Shown: one piece after another, positions 51,182-58,624 of the stretch
Position numbering within the stretch: position 1 is the stretch's first letter
Layout of the letters: each line of letters begins with the position of its first letter
Source: Mycolicibacterium septicum DSM 44393
GTDB lineage: Bacteria; Actinomycetota; Actinomycetes; Mycobacteriales; Mycobacteriaceae
NCBI RefSeq assembly: GCF_000455325.1
Contig: NZ_HG322951.1
Location: 3,712,622 to 3,776,621, forward strand
DNA: 64,000 nucleotides
Direction of reading: 5' to 3'
Translations under genes and position numbers: made by a program
The notes under the pieces: generated by a model
Told to the model about the DNA's origin: nothing
The model's database searches: none
Seen by the model: only the letters and a program-made list of their open reading frames with translations

Positions 51182-51199
51182 TTTCGGTTTGGGGCGATC

Positions 51200-52042
51200 A
51201 TGAGCACTGAAGTGACATCGTTGACGGAGTTGGCGGGCGACCTGGCCGGTACGTACCGGCGGACCCCCAGCAGTGGTGAACAGGTCGATCCGGCGGTGGC
51301 CGACGCGGATCTGGCGGCGGTGCTGCGCGACGGCTACGTGATCCTGCCCGACCTGCTCACCCCGGCCGAACTCGATGCGATTCGGGAGTCGGTTGATCCC
51401 TTGCTGGATCCGCGGGGCCGCAACGGATTCGAAGGTCGCGCCACCCAGCGGGTGTACAGCGTGTTGAACAAGACCCGCACCTGTGACCGGATCGCCGACC
51501 ATCCGCGCGTGCTGGCGCTGCTGGATCGGCTCTTCATGCCGAACTACCTGTTGTCGATGCTGCAGGTCATCAGGATTCTGCCGGGGGAGCAGGCGCAGAT
51601 GCTGCACACCGACGATGGCTTCTACCCGCTTCCCAGGCCGCGAAAAGCGTTGGGCGCGGCCACGATCTGGGCGATCGACGAGTTCACCGCCGACAACGGC
51701 GCCACCGACATCGTCGCGGGCAGCCATCAGTGGGGCGATCGACTGCCCGAGCCCGCCGAACGCGCACCGGTGGTGATGAGCGCCGGGTCATGCGTGTTCT
51801 TTCTCGGCACGTTGTGGCACGGCGGCGGCGCCAATCGATCCGCGAATGCACGTCTGGCGCTGACTGCGCAGTACTGCGAACCGTGGCTGCGCCCGCAGGA
51901 GGCGTTCACCCTGTCGATGACCCGGGACACGGTGCGCGCGGTGTCCGAGGACATCCGCCGCATGCTCGGCTACAGCATCCATCCACCGTTCATCGGCCAG
52001 GTCGACGGCATGCACCCCAAGCGGTTGTTAGAGCTGGGCTAA
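51200..52042 (+). CDS. phytanoyl-CoA dioxygenase (PhyH)-family protein
   Basis: ATG at 51200 (an earlier ATG at 51179 lies in the operator). The 280-residue protein shows the Fe(II)/2-oxoglutarate double-stranded beta-helix: ADAVLRDGYVILPDLL-like start, GEQAQMLHTDDGFYPLP (HxD metal ligands), AIDEFTADNGATDIVAGSHQWG and a later histidine (GTLWHGGGANRS). It probably hydroxylates a small hydrophobic or acyl substrate. Controlled by the divergent TetR. Confidence 0.86.
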   Translation: MSTEVTSLTELAGDLAGTYRRTPSSGEQVDPAVADADLAAVLRDGYVILPDLLTPAELDAIRESVDPLLDPRGRNGFEGRATQRVYSVLNKTRTCDRIADHPRVLALLDRLFMPNYLLSMLQVIRILPGEQAQMLHTDDGFYPLPRPRKALGAATIWAIDEFTADNGATDIVAGSHQWGDRLPEPAERAPVVMSAGSCVFFLGTLWHGGGANRSANARLALTAQYCEPWLRPQEAFTLSMTRDTVRAVSEDIRRMLGYSIHPPFIGQVDGMHPKRLLELG

Positions 52043-53886
52043 TCGCCTGCGGCCCGCAACGTGATCTCTGAGATGGCCGTGTGGCTCTGCCCGTCGACGG
52101 TGCCCAACTTCGAAATCCACACCAGCACATTTGAGGTTTCCGTCTGATTGTCGACGGTGATCGTGTTCTCCCCGGGCTGTAGCGCCACGTTCGGCGTCAA
52201 CTCGGTTGTGTCGGACAGGCTTTTCGGGTCGGCCGTGTCAGCCGCACGAACCTGGACCTCTGTTCCGGTGCTGGGCAGGTCGATCGTGACCTCACTCAAA
52301 GCGGTCCGTGAGGGGAGCTGAAGCATCAGGCCGACGCCTTCTTTGAAGGCGGGAAACGGCGCGGCATCTTGGTAGATGTCGGTGGGCCACGATGTGGCGG
52401 GGTTGCCGTCGATGGCCAGACCCGCCTGGTCCGGATGGTCTGGTGAGCCTCCGGGGGAGAACACGGTCGCGCTCTCGGGCGTCACAATCGGGCCCGGGCC
52501 GGTGTGCGAGGACGGTCCCAACCCGCGGACGAGAACGATGGACGCGGCAACGATCGTAGCGATCGCGGCCAGCACCATCACGATCCGCACCGGGCGAGAT
52601 GCCAAAGCACCGCGGCGCTTACCGGACCGCATTTCGAACGACGGGCGCCGACGACGTCCGCGGGTCCCAGCCGAATGATTGACCGCAGAGTCGGCAAACA
52701 GCGTTCGGTTATCCCAGAAGCCGCTGACCTCCACCACATCCCCGTCGGAGAGTTCGCCCGCGATGGAGTCACCACGGAGCTCGACCGGCACGACGGTGTG
52801 CGCTTCACCGGTCGATTCGTACCGCTCCAGGCGGAAGGTCCAGACCTCCTCCTCGCCGTCAGGTCCGGATGGTCGCTTCTGCACCCCCTGGGCTGTGCCC
52901 AGGATCGTGAGCATGGCCAACCGCTTGGTCTCCGGCGAGCTGCTCGGCTCGCGATCGTCGGAGATCTCCAGCGGGGCGGTCTGCGGACCGGCATCCGGGG
53001 GAGTCGGCTCGGTATCCCGCTCCGGCACCGGCTCGGGCGCGGTCGACACATCCGTACTCCCGCCCAGCGCCCGGGCGAAGTCCAGACACCGTGCGTAGCG
53101 CTTGCCGGGTTGCTTCGCCAGCGCCTTGGCCATCACGGCGTCGAGATGGGCGAGGTCGCGACGACGCCCCGACAGCGGAGGCGGCGGTGTGTAGAGATGG
53201 TTGCCGGCCTGGACGATGCGATTGGCGTCGTCGAAGAGAGGCGCGCCGGTCAACAGGTGGAAGGCGGTCGCGGCCAGCGCGTACTGGTCTGCCCGGCCAT
53301 CGAGTGTTTTCCCGGTGAGCTGCTCGGGCGCTACATACGCGACGGTGCCGATGGCCACATCGGTCTCCGTGAGGCCATTCGCGTCGTCGGCCTCCCTGGC
53401 GATGCCGAAATCGGTGAGCAGGATGCGCCGCCGGGCACTTCCCGACGGTGGTGTGACCAGGATGTTCGCCGGTTTGACGTCGCGGTGCAGCAGGTTCCGT
53501 TCGTGCGCGACATCGAGGGCTTCGGCGACGGCCGTCACGATCTCCACCACATCCTGCAACGGCATTCCAGACGGGTGCTGCTCGATCAGGTGCTTGGCGT
53601 CGGTGCCCTCGACATAGTCCATCGAGATCCACAGCCGGCCGTCGAATTCACCACGGTCGTGCACCCCGACGATGTGCGGATGCCACAACGCCGCGGCCAA
53701 CTCCGCCTCTCGGGTGAACCGGGCGCGGAACTCGTCGTCGCGCGTGGTGCTCACGGAGAGAATCTTGAGTGCATCCAGACGGGGCAGGCGAGGATGCTGG
53801 GCGAGATAGACCTCGCCCATGCCACCGGCACCGAGGAGCCGCTGAATGGTGTACCCGGCAAAGACGTCACCGGCATTGAACGGCAT
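52039..53886 (-). CDS. receptor-type Ser/Thr protein kinase with extracellular discoidin-like domain
   Basis: A 615-residue membrane kinase. Kinase domain about 12-275 with Gly-rich GAGGMGEVY, Lys41, HRD at 134-136, DFG at 159-161 and APE (VAPEQ). A linker with many Pro/Thr residues leads to a domain at about 320-405 resembling an OB-fold (LTILGTAQGVQK to EVSGFWDNRTLF). One membrane span follows (434-453). Residues about 490-615 resemble the C-terminal galactose-binding (discoidin-like) domain, DGNPATSWPTDIY, as seen in mycobacterial MviN. Its stop overlaps the PhyH stop. Confidence 0.88.
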   Translation of the reverse strand: MPFNAGDVFAGYTIQRLLGAGGMGEVYLAQHPRLPRLDALKILSVSTTRDDEFRARFTREAELAAALWHPHIVGVHDRGEFDGRLWISMDYVEGTDAKHLIEQHPSGMPLQDVVEIVTAVAEALDVAHERNLLHRDVKPANILVTPPSGSARRRILLTDFGIAREADDANGLTETDVAIGTVAYVAPEQLTGKTLDGRADQYALAATAFHLLTGAPLFDDANRIVQAGNHLYTPPPPLSGRRRDLAHLDAVMAKALAKQPGKRYARCLDFARALGGSTDVSTAPEPVPERDTEPTPPDAGPQTAPLEISDDREPSSSPETKRLAMLTILGTAQGVQKRPSGPDGEEEVWTFRLERYESTGEAHTVVPVELRGDSIAGELSDGDVVEVSGFWDNRTLFADSAVNHSAGTRGRRRRPSFEMRSGKRRGALASRPVRIVMVLAAIATIVAASIVLVRGLGPSSHTGPGPIVTPESATVFSPGGSPDHPDQAGLAIDGNPATSWPTDIYQDAAPFPAFKEGVGLMLQLPSRTALSEVTIDLPSTGTEVQVRAADTADPKSLSDTTELTPNVALQPGENTITVDNQTETSNVLVWISKLGTVDGQSHTAISEITLRAAGD

Positions 53887-53989
53887 GTTCGAAGCCTACA
53901 AACCAGGGCAAATCTAGCGCGGACAGCTGTTCGTCAGGGCTGCCACGCGCCAACACCATCAGCCGGCCCCCCCCAGGGTGTTGGGGTGG

Positions 53990-54373
53990 TCAGCGGGAAT
54001 CGCTCGGGTCTGTGTCCTCGAGGTAGACCAAGCCGTTGCCGTCGGAGTCTGTGAAGGAGAACATCGCCGGTATTCCCTCCATCCGGACCAGCTCGGCGTT
54101 GTGCAGCGGCACTCCGGCCTCACGGACCTTGTCGTGGGCTTGTTGAGCATCAGAGGTGCCCAACCGGATCGCGATCGGGATCTGGCTGTCGTGCGGCAGG
54201 AGCACCAAGGAGACTGCTGAGCCCGGCGGCACAACCTCGATCATGCGCGCACCCGGCCAGACCTCCACGTCGGTGCGGAGTTCGAATCCCAGCACTTCGG
54301 TGTAGAACTTCAGCGCGGCGTCCTGGTCGGAAACCGGAACTGACACACTCAGCACTCTCGTCGTCATCGTCAT
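53990..54373 (-). CDS. VOC-family glyoxalase/dioxygenase-like protein
   Basis: A 127-residue single-domain protein with the vicinal-oxygen-chelate pattern: VSVPVSDQDAALKFYTEVLGFELRTDVEVW, then MIEVVPPGSAVSLVLLP and FSFTDSDGNGLVYLED. This matches small glyoxalase/bleomycin-resistance-type proteins. Metal residues could not be confirmed. An AT-rich intergenic region of 260 bases follows its start. Confidence 0.82.
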   Translation of the reverse strand: MTMTTRVLSVSVPVSDQDAALKFYTEVLGFELRTDVEVWPGARMIEVVPPGSAVSLVLLPHDSQIPIAIRLGTSDAQQAHDKVREAGVPLHNAELVRMEGIPAMFSFTDSDGNGLVYLEDTDPSDSR

Positions 54374-54636
54374 GTTCAGTAAGACCCCGCCGCGGAGCGA
54401 TACTCATCGCGTCGCCGCCACGCCGGCTCTACCGCTCCGTCCTGAGCTCCCGCCACAACCTCGACGTTTTGTGGTCGTGTCTGAAATCCGCATGAATCGG
54501 CTATGCATTTCCTATGGGCATAGTTATGCGTCATATATGAATTCCTGGCCAAATATTTAGACGTGGCTAAACTGGACATTAATTCCGTGCACACGAATAG
54601 CGAGCGCACTGAATAATAGTCGGAAAGGGAAGCGAA

Positions 54637-54954
54637 TTGTCGAGCGGCAGGATCACGGGGAGCGTTGTCGTTGCCTTAGCTGCGGCTGCATTGGGATTGA
54701 GCTCATCTGCGGTGGCGTCGGCGGCGCCGACCGGTCATACATCAGCTCAAGCGACAATCAGTGAGCTCGAGGCCCAGGGATTCCGGGTGATCCTCAACAA
54801 GGTCGGCAACGCACCGATGGACCAATGCACGGTGACCGCGGTGCGTCAGGGAACCGACGTCAAGCATTCCTGGGTGCAACGCGGCCCGACAGGCAGAGTG
54901 AACAATCTCGTGCGCTATACGACCGCGTACGTCGATCTGATGTGCAAACGCTGA
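54637..54954 (+). CDS. small secreted mycobacterial protein
   Basis: Start TTG with AAAGGGAAG upstream. A signal peptide (SGRITGSVVVALAAAALGLSS, cleaved near ASAAP) is followed by about 75 residues: SQATISELEAQGFRVILNKVGNAPMDQCTV and YVDLMCKR, with a cysteine pair. The same layout is seen in numerous small secreted mycobacterial proteins of unknown function. An AT-rich promoter region (54470-54636) precedes it; it contains a CTATGC/GCATAG repeat at 54501-54523. Confidence 0.7.
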   Translation: MSSGRITGSVVVALAAAALGLSSSAVASAAPTGHTSAQATISELEAQGFRVILNKVGNAPMDQCTVTAVRQGTDVKHSWVQRGPTGRVNNLVRYTTAYVDLMCKR

Positions 54955-54971
54955 ATATTCCGCGAGTCTGA

Positions 54972-54985
54972 ATTGATGCATCAAT
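54972..54985. promoter_or_regulatory. perfect 14-bp palindrome upstream of the spike gene
   Basis: ATTGATGCATCAAT lies 60 bases before the spike gene frame, in an AT-rich stretch, and GCGCATCAA nearby repeats part of it. Palindromes of this kind in promoter regions are typical operators; it may control the spike gene. Confidence 0.4.
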
Positions 54986-55044
54986 AGGCGCATCAAACCC
55001 CATTCTGTTTTGAATTTCTGGCGCGCGGATTCTTCTTTTCAGTC

Positions 55045-55659
55045 GTGCATGTCATGGATCCGCGGCAGTCTCCGAGCGTGGATTCGGCCACGCACATTTT
55101 GGCCAACACGCACATTGTCGGGGCCACCGGCGTGATCATCGATGGCATGACAAACGAGCGAGTGTTCGGGGTCTACCGCGGCCTCGTGGTGGAGAACATC
55201 GATCCGGAGCCGGCCGGACGGATCAAGATCCGTCTAGCCGACGCCGCGGGCGACCGGATGCTGTGGGCGCCGATCGCGCAGCCCGTCGTGAGTGTCGCTC
55301 AGGAGGTGCCGGCCGTAGGAGCGGAGGTACTTGTCGCGTTCGAGGCGGGCGATCCCAATTTTCCCTACGTGATCGGCGGGTTATGGCGAGAGCCGCCGAT
55401 CCCTGCCGTACGGACCCTGACGCTACCCAGCGGACATCAGGTGGTGATCGACGAGCCCGCACAGGAAGTGCGGTTGCTTCACCCCAACGGCACCGAGATC
55501 GTCCTGGAATCCAATGGCGGCGTGACGATTACCGCACCGATGGTCGACGTGCGCGCGGCCGCGGCCAATTTCAGCGGTACGGTCACCTGCACAACGATGG
55601 TCGCGACCAGTGGTGTGGTGTCACCGTCTTACACACCGGGCGTCGGCAACGTGATGTGA
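55045..55659 (+). CDS. phage/CIS-type baseplate spike protein (gpV/gp5-like)
   Basis: A 204-residue frame; the exact start is uncertain (ATG 55051 or 55147 also possible). Residues 30-115 resemble the gp5/gpV OB-fold (FGVYRGLVVENIDPEPAGRIKIRL, PAVGAEVLVAFEAGDPNFPYVIGGLW), and the C-terminal part is the beta-helical spike: VVIDEPAQEVRLLHPNG, ITAPMVDVRAAAANFSGTV and the typical end SPSYTPGVGNVM. Such proteins tip the tail of phages, T6SS (VgrG) and contractile injection systems. No other tail genes are adjacent, so it is an orphan. Confidence 0.82.
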   Translation: MHVMDPRQSPSVDSATHILANTHIVGATGVIIDGMTNERVFGVYRGLVVENIDPEPAGRIKIRLADAAGDRMLWAPIAQPVVSVAQEVPAVGAEVLVAFEAGDPNFPYVIGGLWREPPIPAVRTLTLPSGHQVVIDEPAQEVRLLHPNGTEIVLESNGGVTITAPMVDVRAAAANFSGTVTCTTMVATSGVVSPSYTPGVGNVM

Positions 55660-55698
55660 CAACTCATCGCGCGAAATATGTTGCAGCACAACACAATA

Positions 55699-55719
55699 CG
55701 TCACAGTGACGATTGTCGG
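55699..55719 (+). repeat. inverted repeat, left copy (TIR-like)
   Basis: CGTCACAGTGACG followed by ATTGTCGG. The same sequence, reversed, lies at 56203-56223, with the TTGTCGG side facing inward in both. Together they bracket a lipoprotein gene, like terminal inverted repeats. Confidence 0.5.
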
Positions 55720-55731
55720 GCACCTGGCTGG

Positions 55732-56070
55732 TCACGGAAAGGGGATAGGCGGGATCGCGGAGGGCAATTGAATCCGGGGAATCGCACCGGGCATCTCAAC
55801 TTGCGGCACGTCGGCTGGAAGTTGCGCCCGCGGAATCTCGTTCGGCATCTCCACAATGGGAATGGCACTCGGCAACGGCACCGGCGGAATGTCGCTGGGC
55901 AACGGAAAAGGCGGAACATTGGCCGGCACCGGCAGCGTCGTCACGGGATCATCTGATGCGATCGGTTGAGACGAATCGACACCGCAGCCGGCCACGAGCG
56001 CTGTGGCAGCTGCCGTCAGAGGCAAGAGCAGTGCAACTCGCCGCCTGGTCCGTCCCATCCTGATCGCCAT
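55732..56070 (-). CDS. small Pro-rich lipoprotein with tandem repeats
   Basis: ATG at 56070 gives 112 residues. RMGRTRRRVALLLPLTAAATALVAGC is an export signal with lipobox Cys near 29. The mature part is a chain of short Pro-rich units (PLPSDIPPV, PLPSAIPIVEMPNEIP, QLPADVPQVEMPGAIP, IQLPSAIPP), about 11 residues each. Such extended rods occur in cell-wall or surface lipoproteins. Function unknown. It is transcribed toward the spike gene and lies within the inverted-repeat pair, suggesting recent insertion. Confidence 0.7.
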   Translation of the reverse strand: MAIRMGRTRRRVALLLPLTAAATALVAGCGVDSSQPIASDDPVTTLPVPANVPPFPLPSDIPPVPLPSAIPIVEMPNEIPRAQLPADVPQVEMPGAIPRIQLPSAIPPIPFP

Positions 56071-56202
56071 CTGTCCAACTCCTTGCGCTTCACCAACGAC
56101 GCTATCACCGGCGCGATGCCTGGAGCCGCTGCGAGACTCACTCCAACCCAAAGGGGGCCGAAAGCGCCTGTAAGGCAACCGAATCGACACACAGGCACAA
56201 GC

Positions 56203-56223
56203 CGACAAAACGTCACTGTGACG
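56203..56223 (-). repeat. inverted repeat, right copy (TIR-like)
   Basis: CGTCACAGTGACG plus TTTTGTCGG on the minus strand; the pairing copy is at 55699-55719. Outside flanks show no obvious target-site duplication. Confidence 0.5.
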
Positions 56224-57083
56224 AAATTAGCAGCGGGGACGCGGGAACGGGTGGAGGGGCGTCAGTAGCCGTCGCCACCGATGGATCGGCGCGAGTACCG
56301 CCGTGCGTATCCCAGGCGCCGTCGGGTTGCGACCGGATCCTTGGTGGCTCGGCCGGCGCCACGTCGCTTATGCGGCTTGCACATCGCACAGCCGCGCCAC
56401 GAGCGAGATGGATGATGGTTGGGCACGAGAGGCTCCTGGACGTGACTCCGCCAAAGGGCGAAGAAAGCGATGTCCGATCCGGGAAATGTTGAGAGTACAA
56501 GGGTGCTGTGACCTGGGTACTTTCAACTAGTCGCGGACCGATCCGCTGGCGATTATTCCGCGAACACGTGAGAGTGTCGGGCGGAATCCGGAAAGACTTG
56601 AGAGTGTCGGGCCGTGGTCGGGATCCGCTAGCGTTTCTGCTGCGGAAAGTTCGGCTAACTCGCATGTTCGGTAACCGTTTGGCCCGGTCGTTGCGTGCCG
56701 TACCTGGAAGCTCCGGAGGTGATCGCGGCGGGCCGGCTCTACTGCCGGGTCACCAACGAGCACGTCGGTGAGGTCCGTCGGGTAGACCGCCGATCTGCAA
56801 GCCGTACCTGAAAGTTCAACCTGCACGGGAAGCAGCGGCCACGGTGATGCGGGCGGGCGTCGGAGGTCCGGTGCCCGGTGTCCAGGTTGGCGATGGAAGG
56901 CGACGAGATGCGGACAGCGCAACGTCGAGACTGAGGCCCTCGACTCATCAGGCGGGCAAGCGAGCTTGTCGTGTGCCAGACAACGGCAGGATTCGCCGAT
57001 GAACTTTTTCTCTGCGGCACAGAATCTTTCGGTCCCGCCACGCCATTCCGTAATCGATTGGACCTAGCGGATACGGTAACGAC
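56224..57083. other. degenerate accessory region without an intact gene
   Basis: About 860 bases with short, mutually overlapping ORFs and no convincing product. Three TGAGAGT words occur, the last two (56569 and 56599) within copies of TGAGAGTGTCGGGC, 30 bases apart. A short frame ending near 56808 (AAGRLYCRVTNEHVGEVRRVD) looks like a residue of a real protein. The composition is less regular than in core genes. It may be remains of a mobile element. Confidence 0.45.
56554..56585 (+). repeat. diverged direct repeat, left copy
   Basis: A 32-bp sequence starting TATTCCGCG and containing ACGTGAG; it matches the copy at 58457-58488 in 26 positions, same orientation. The interval of 1.9 kb holds two unknown genes. 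Confidence 0.45.
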
Positions 57084-57995
57084 ATGACTGTTTCCGAATG
57101 CAACGACGAACTTGCTCCAGACGACGAACTGATGTCGGCCATTGACGAATTACTCCTCAATGCCGTCGTTGTCAGCGTCACCGGTGCGCATCTGCTAAAC
57201 GAGACGTCGAGGATGCGCTGCGTAGAACCTGGCATCGACATCGAGGTGTTCGATTCAGAGCACGGGTGGAACGAGAGCGAAGGCTTGCAGCAGCCGCTCA
57301 AGGATGCGCACGAGCTAGCGTCCCTGTGCCTGCGTGGAGCCGGCGAAACTCTCTTCGCCTCGGCATCGGTCCTGAACAGCCCGTCGCAGTGGGCGGTGTC
57401 ACCTGCGGTCCTCGCCCGAGCGACCGCGGTGTATTCGGCGAAAGCATTTCGCCTGAGCGACCCCGGCTTATCGGCATGGGACCGCTGCAGCCTGTCTCTG
57501 CATTTTTGGAAGACAGGCGTCGCGAATAAGGCTCATGGCCATATGAACTCCGAGACTGATGAGATTCAACGCTGGATCGATACGCATGGCCTAAAAAAGC
57601 CGAAGCAGACCAGCCAAGAAGACCAGTTGGTGGCGTCGATGTATGTCGAGGAGGAAAGAAACAGCAAGAAAGTCCACGGCCGGCGCCTGAGATTTCTGGA
57701 GGATGACAACTTCTATGCTCGCCTCTCGAACCTGGCACACGCGAATCCGGTGAATCTGTCCATTGCCGTGAAGTCCCCGGACTCCATACCGGAGTACGCG
57801 AAGGTGCGCGTTCTGTTCGATGCGATGTTTGGGTTGTACTGCGGATACAAGGCAGCTCAGCGCATCAACGAGTTACGCGGTGGGCCGACAGAGCCCCTCG
57901 ACGAAATGTACGACTCGATCGTGACGCTGGTGGATGCAGGACGCATAGCCCGGGAATCGGTGGATCTCAAGTACAACCGCCGTTTCCACTGGTAG
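57084..57995 (+). CDS. hypothetical protein, mostly helical, 303 residues
   Basis: A soluble protein of largely alpha-helical character (ELASLCLRGAGETLFASASVL, KVRVLFDAMFGLYCGYKAAQRI). No signal peptide. LSNLAHANPVNLSIA together with a late helical bundle vaguely recalls HEPN/DUF5677-like helical proteins, but no family is secure. Codons are less GC-biased than core genes, as in acquired DNA. Flanked by diverged direct repeats with the small gene at 58151. Confidence 0.62.
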   Translation: MTVSECNDELAPDDELMSAIDELLLNAVVVSVTGAHLLNETSRMRCVEPGIDIEVFDSEHGWNESEGLQQPLKDAHELASLCLRGAGETLFASASVLNSPSQWAVSPAVLARATAVYSAKAFRLSDPGLSAWDRCSLSLHFWKTGVANKAHGHMNSETDEIQRWIDTHGLKKPKQTSQEDQLVASMYVEEERNSKKVHGRRLRFLEDDNFYARLSNLAHANPVNLSIAVKSPDSIPEYAKVRVLFDAMFGLYCGYKAAQRINELRGGPTEPLDEMYDSIVTLVDAGRIARESVDLKYNRRFHW

Positions 57996-58085
57996 GCGTA
58001 GGCACGGCCGCCTCGACGGCGAAGATCTGCTCCAAATTCCCTGCTACCAGGACGACTAACGCGAAGCACGCACCACGGGTGCGCC

Positions 58086-58114
58086 TGCGGGCTCGGCCAA
58101 AGGCCGAGCCCGCA
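58086..58114. terminator. hairpin terminator between convergent genes
   Basis: A perfect 13-bp stem (TGCGGGCTCGGCC and its complement) closes on an AAA loop, located 91 bases after the 57084-57995 gene and 37 bases past the end of the small gene at 58151. It can terminate both. Confidence 0.75.
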
Positions 58115-58150
58115 CAAGGCACGTTTAGTCGAACCAGACGTTCGGGAGGC

Positions 58151-58357
58151 TCAGCGCGGCAGAGGAGGTTGATCCTCTAGCGCGACCTGGGCCAACAGTG
58201 CATGGGCGACTCCCATCGTGGCGCGCGCTTGCGCGTAGCCTATGAGCTCTGCGGGTGAAAGTGTCCCGATATCAACATTATTGAAAGCCGTCCAGGCCCT
58301 GGAGAGGTCGTCTTCAGCCTCAGTGCGGTGGGTGTGGAAGCCTCTGCTGTCTGCCAT
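58151..58357 (-). CDS. small helical hypothetical protein, 68 residues
   Basis: ATG at 58357 preceded by GTAAGG. MADSRGFHTHRTEAEDDLSRAWTAFNN begins a two-helix protein with a second helix IGYAQARATMGVAHALLAQVALED. No family recognised. It may be paired with the convergent hypothetical gene or the larger beta-helix gene upstream. Confidence 0.55.
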   Translation of the reverse strand: MADSRGFHTHRTEAEDDLSRAWTAFNNVDIGTLSPAELIGYAQARATMGVAHALLAQVALEDQPPLPR

Positions 58358-58456
58358 GGCCTTACCGTATCGGTCTTGACAGGTGTCTGGGATGATGACG
58401 GCACGGCGGTGCTGCGACCTGATCGCTCGACTCGTCTTGGACGGGTCAGGCTGGAC

Positions 58457-58488
58457 TATTCCGCGTTGACGTGAGGGTGCCGGACGGA
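58457..58488 (+). repeat. diverged direct repeat, right copy
   Basis: Begins TATTCCGCG and contains ACGTGAGGGTG; 26 of 32 positions match the copy at 56554-56585. Confidence 0.45.
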
Positions 58489-58624
58489 GGTGGTTTCGAT
58501 TGAAGCCCAGTGGTCGTCGGTGAGCAGGCGTCGGTGGCAATGCCGTGATTCGAGCTACTGTTCATTGTGCGCGAGTACCCGTGCTCCCGCCCGTTGGCAG
58601 GCTTAACGTCATGCGTTGAACGCC

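Noticed and set aside
52504..54054. A 516-residue plus-strand frame over the kinase gene
   Set aside because: Low-complexity shadow; the kinase on the other strand has all catalytic motifs.
56213..56665. A 150-residue minus-strand ORF in the gap before the 57084 gene
   Set aside because: Arg/Ser/Pro-rich with no coding signature; it covers the repeated TGAGAGT words.
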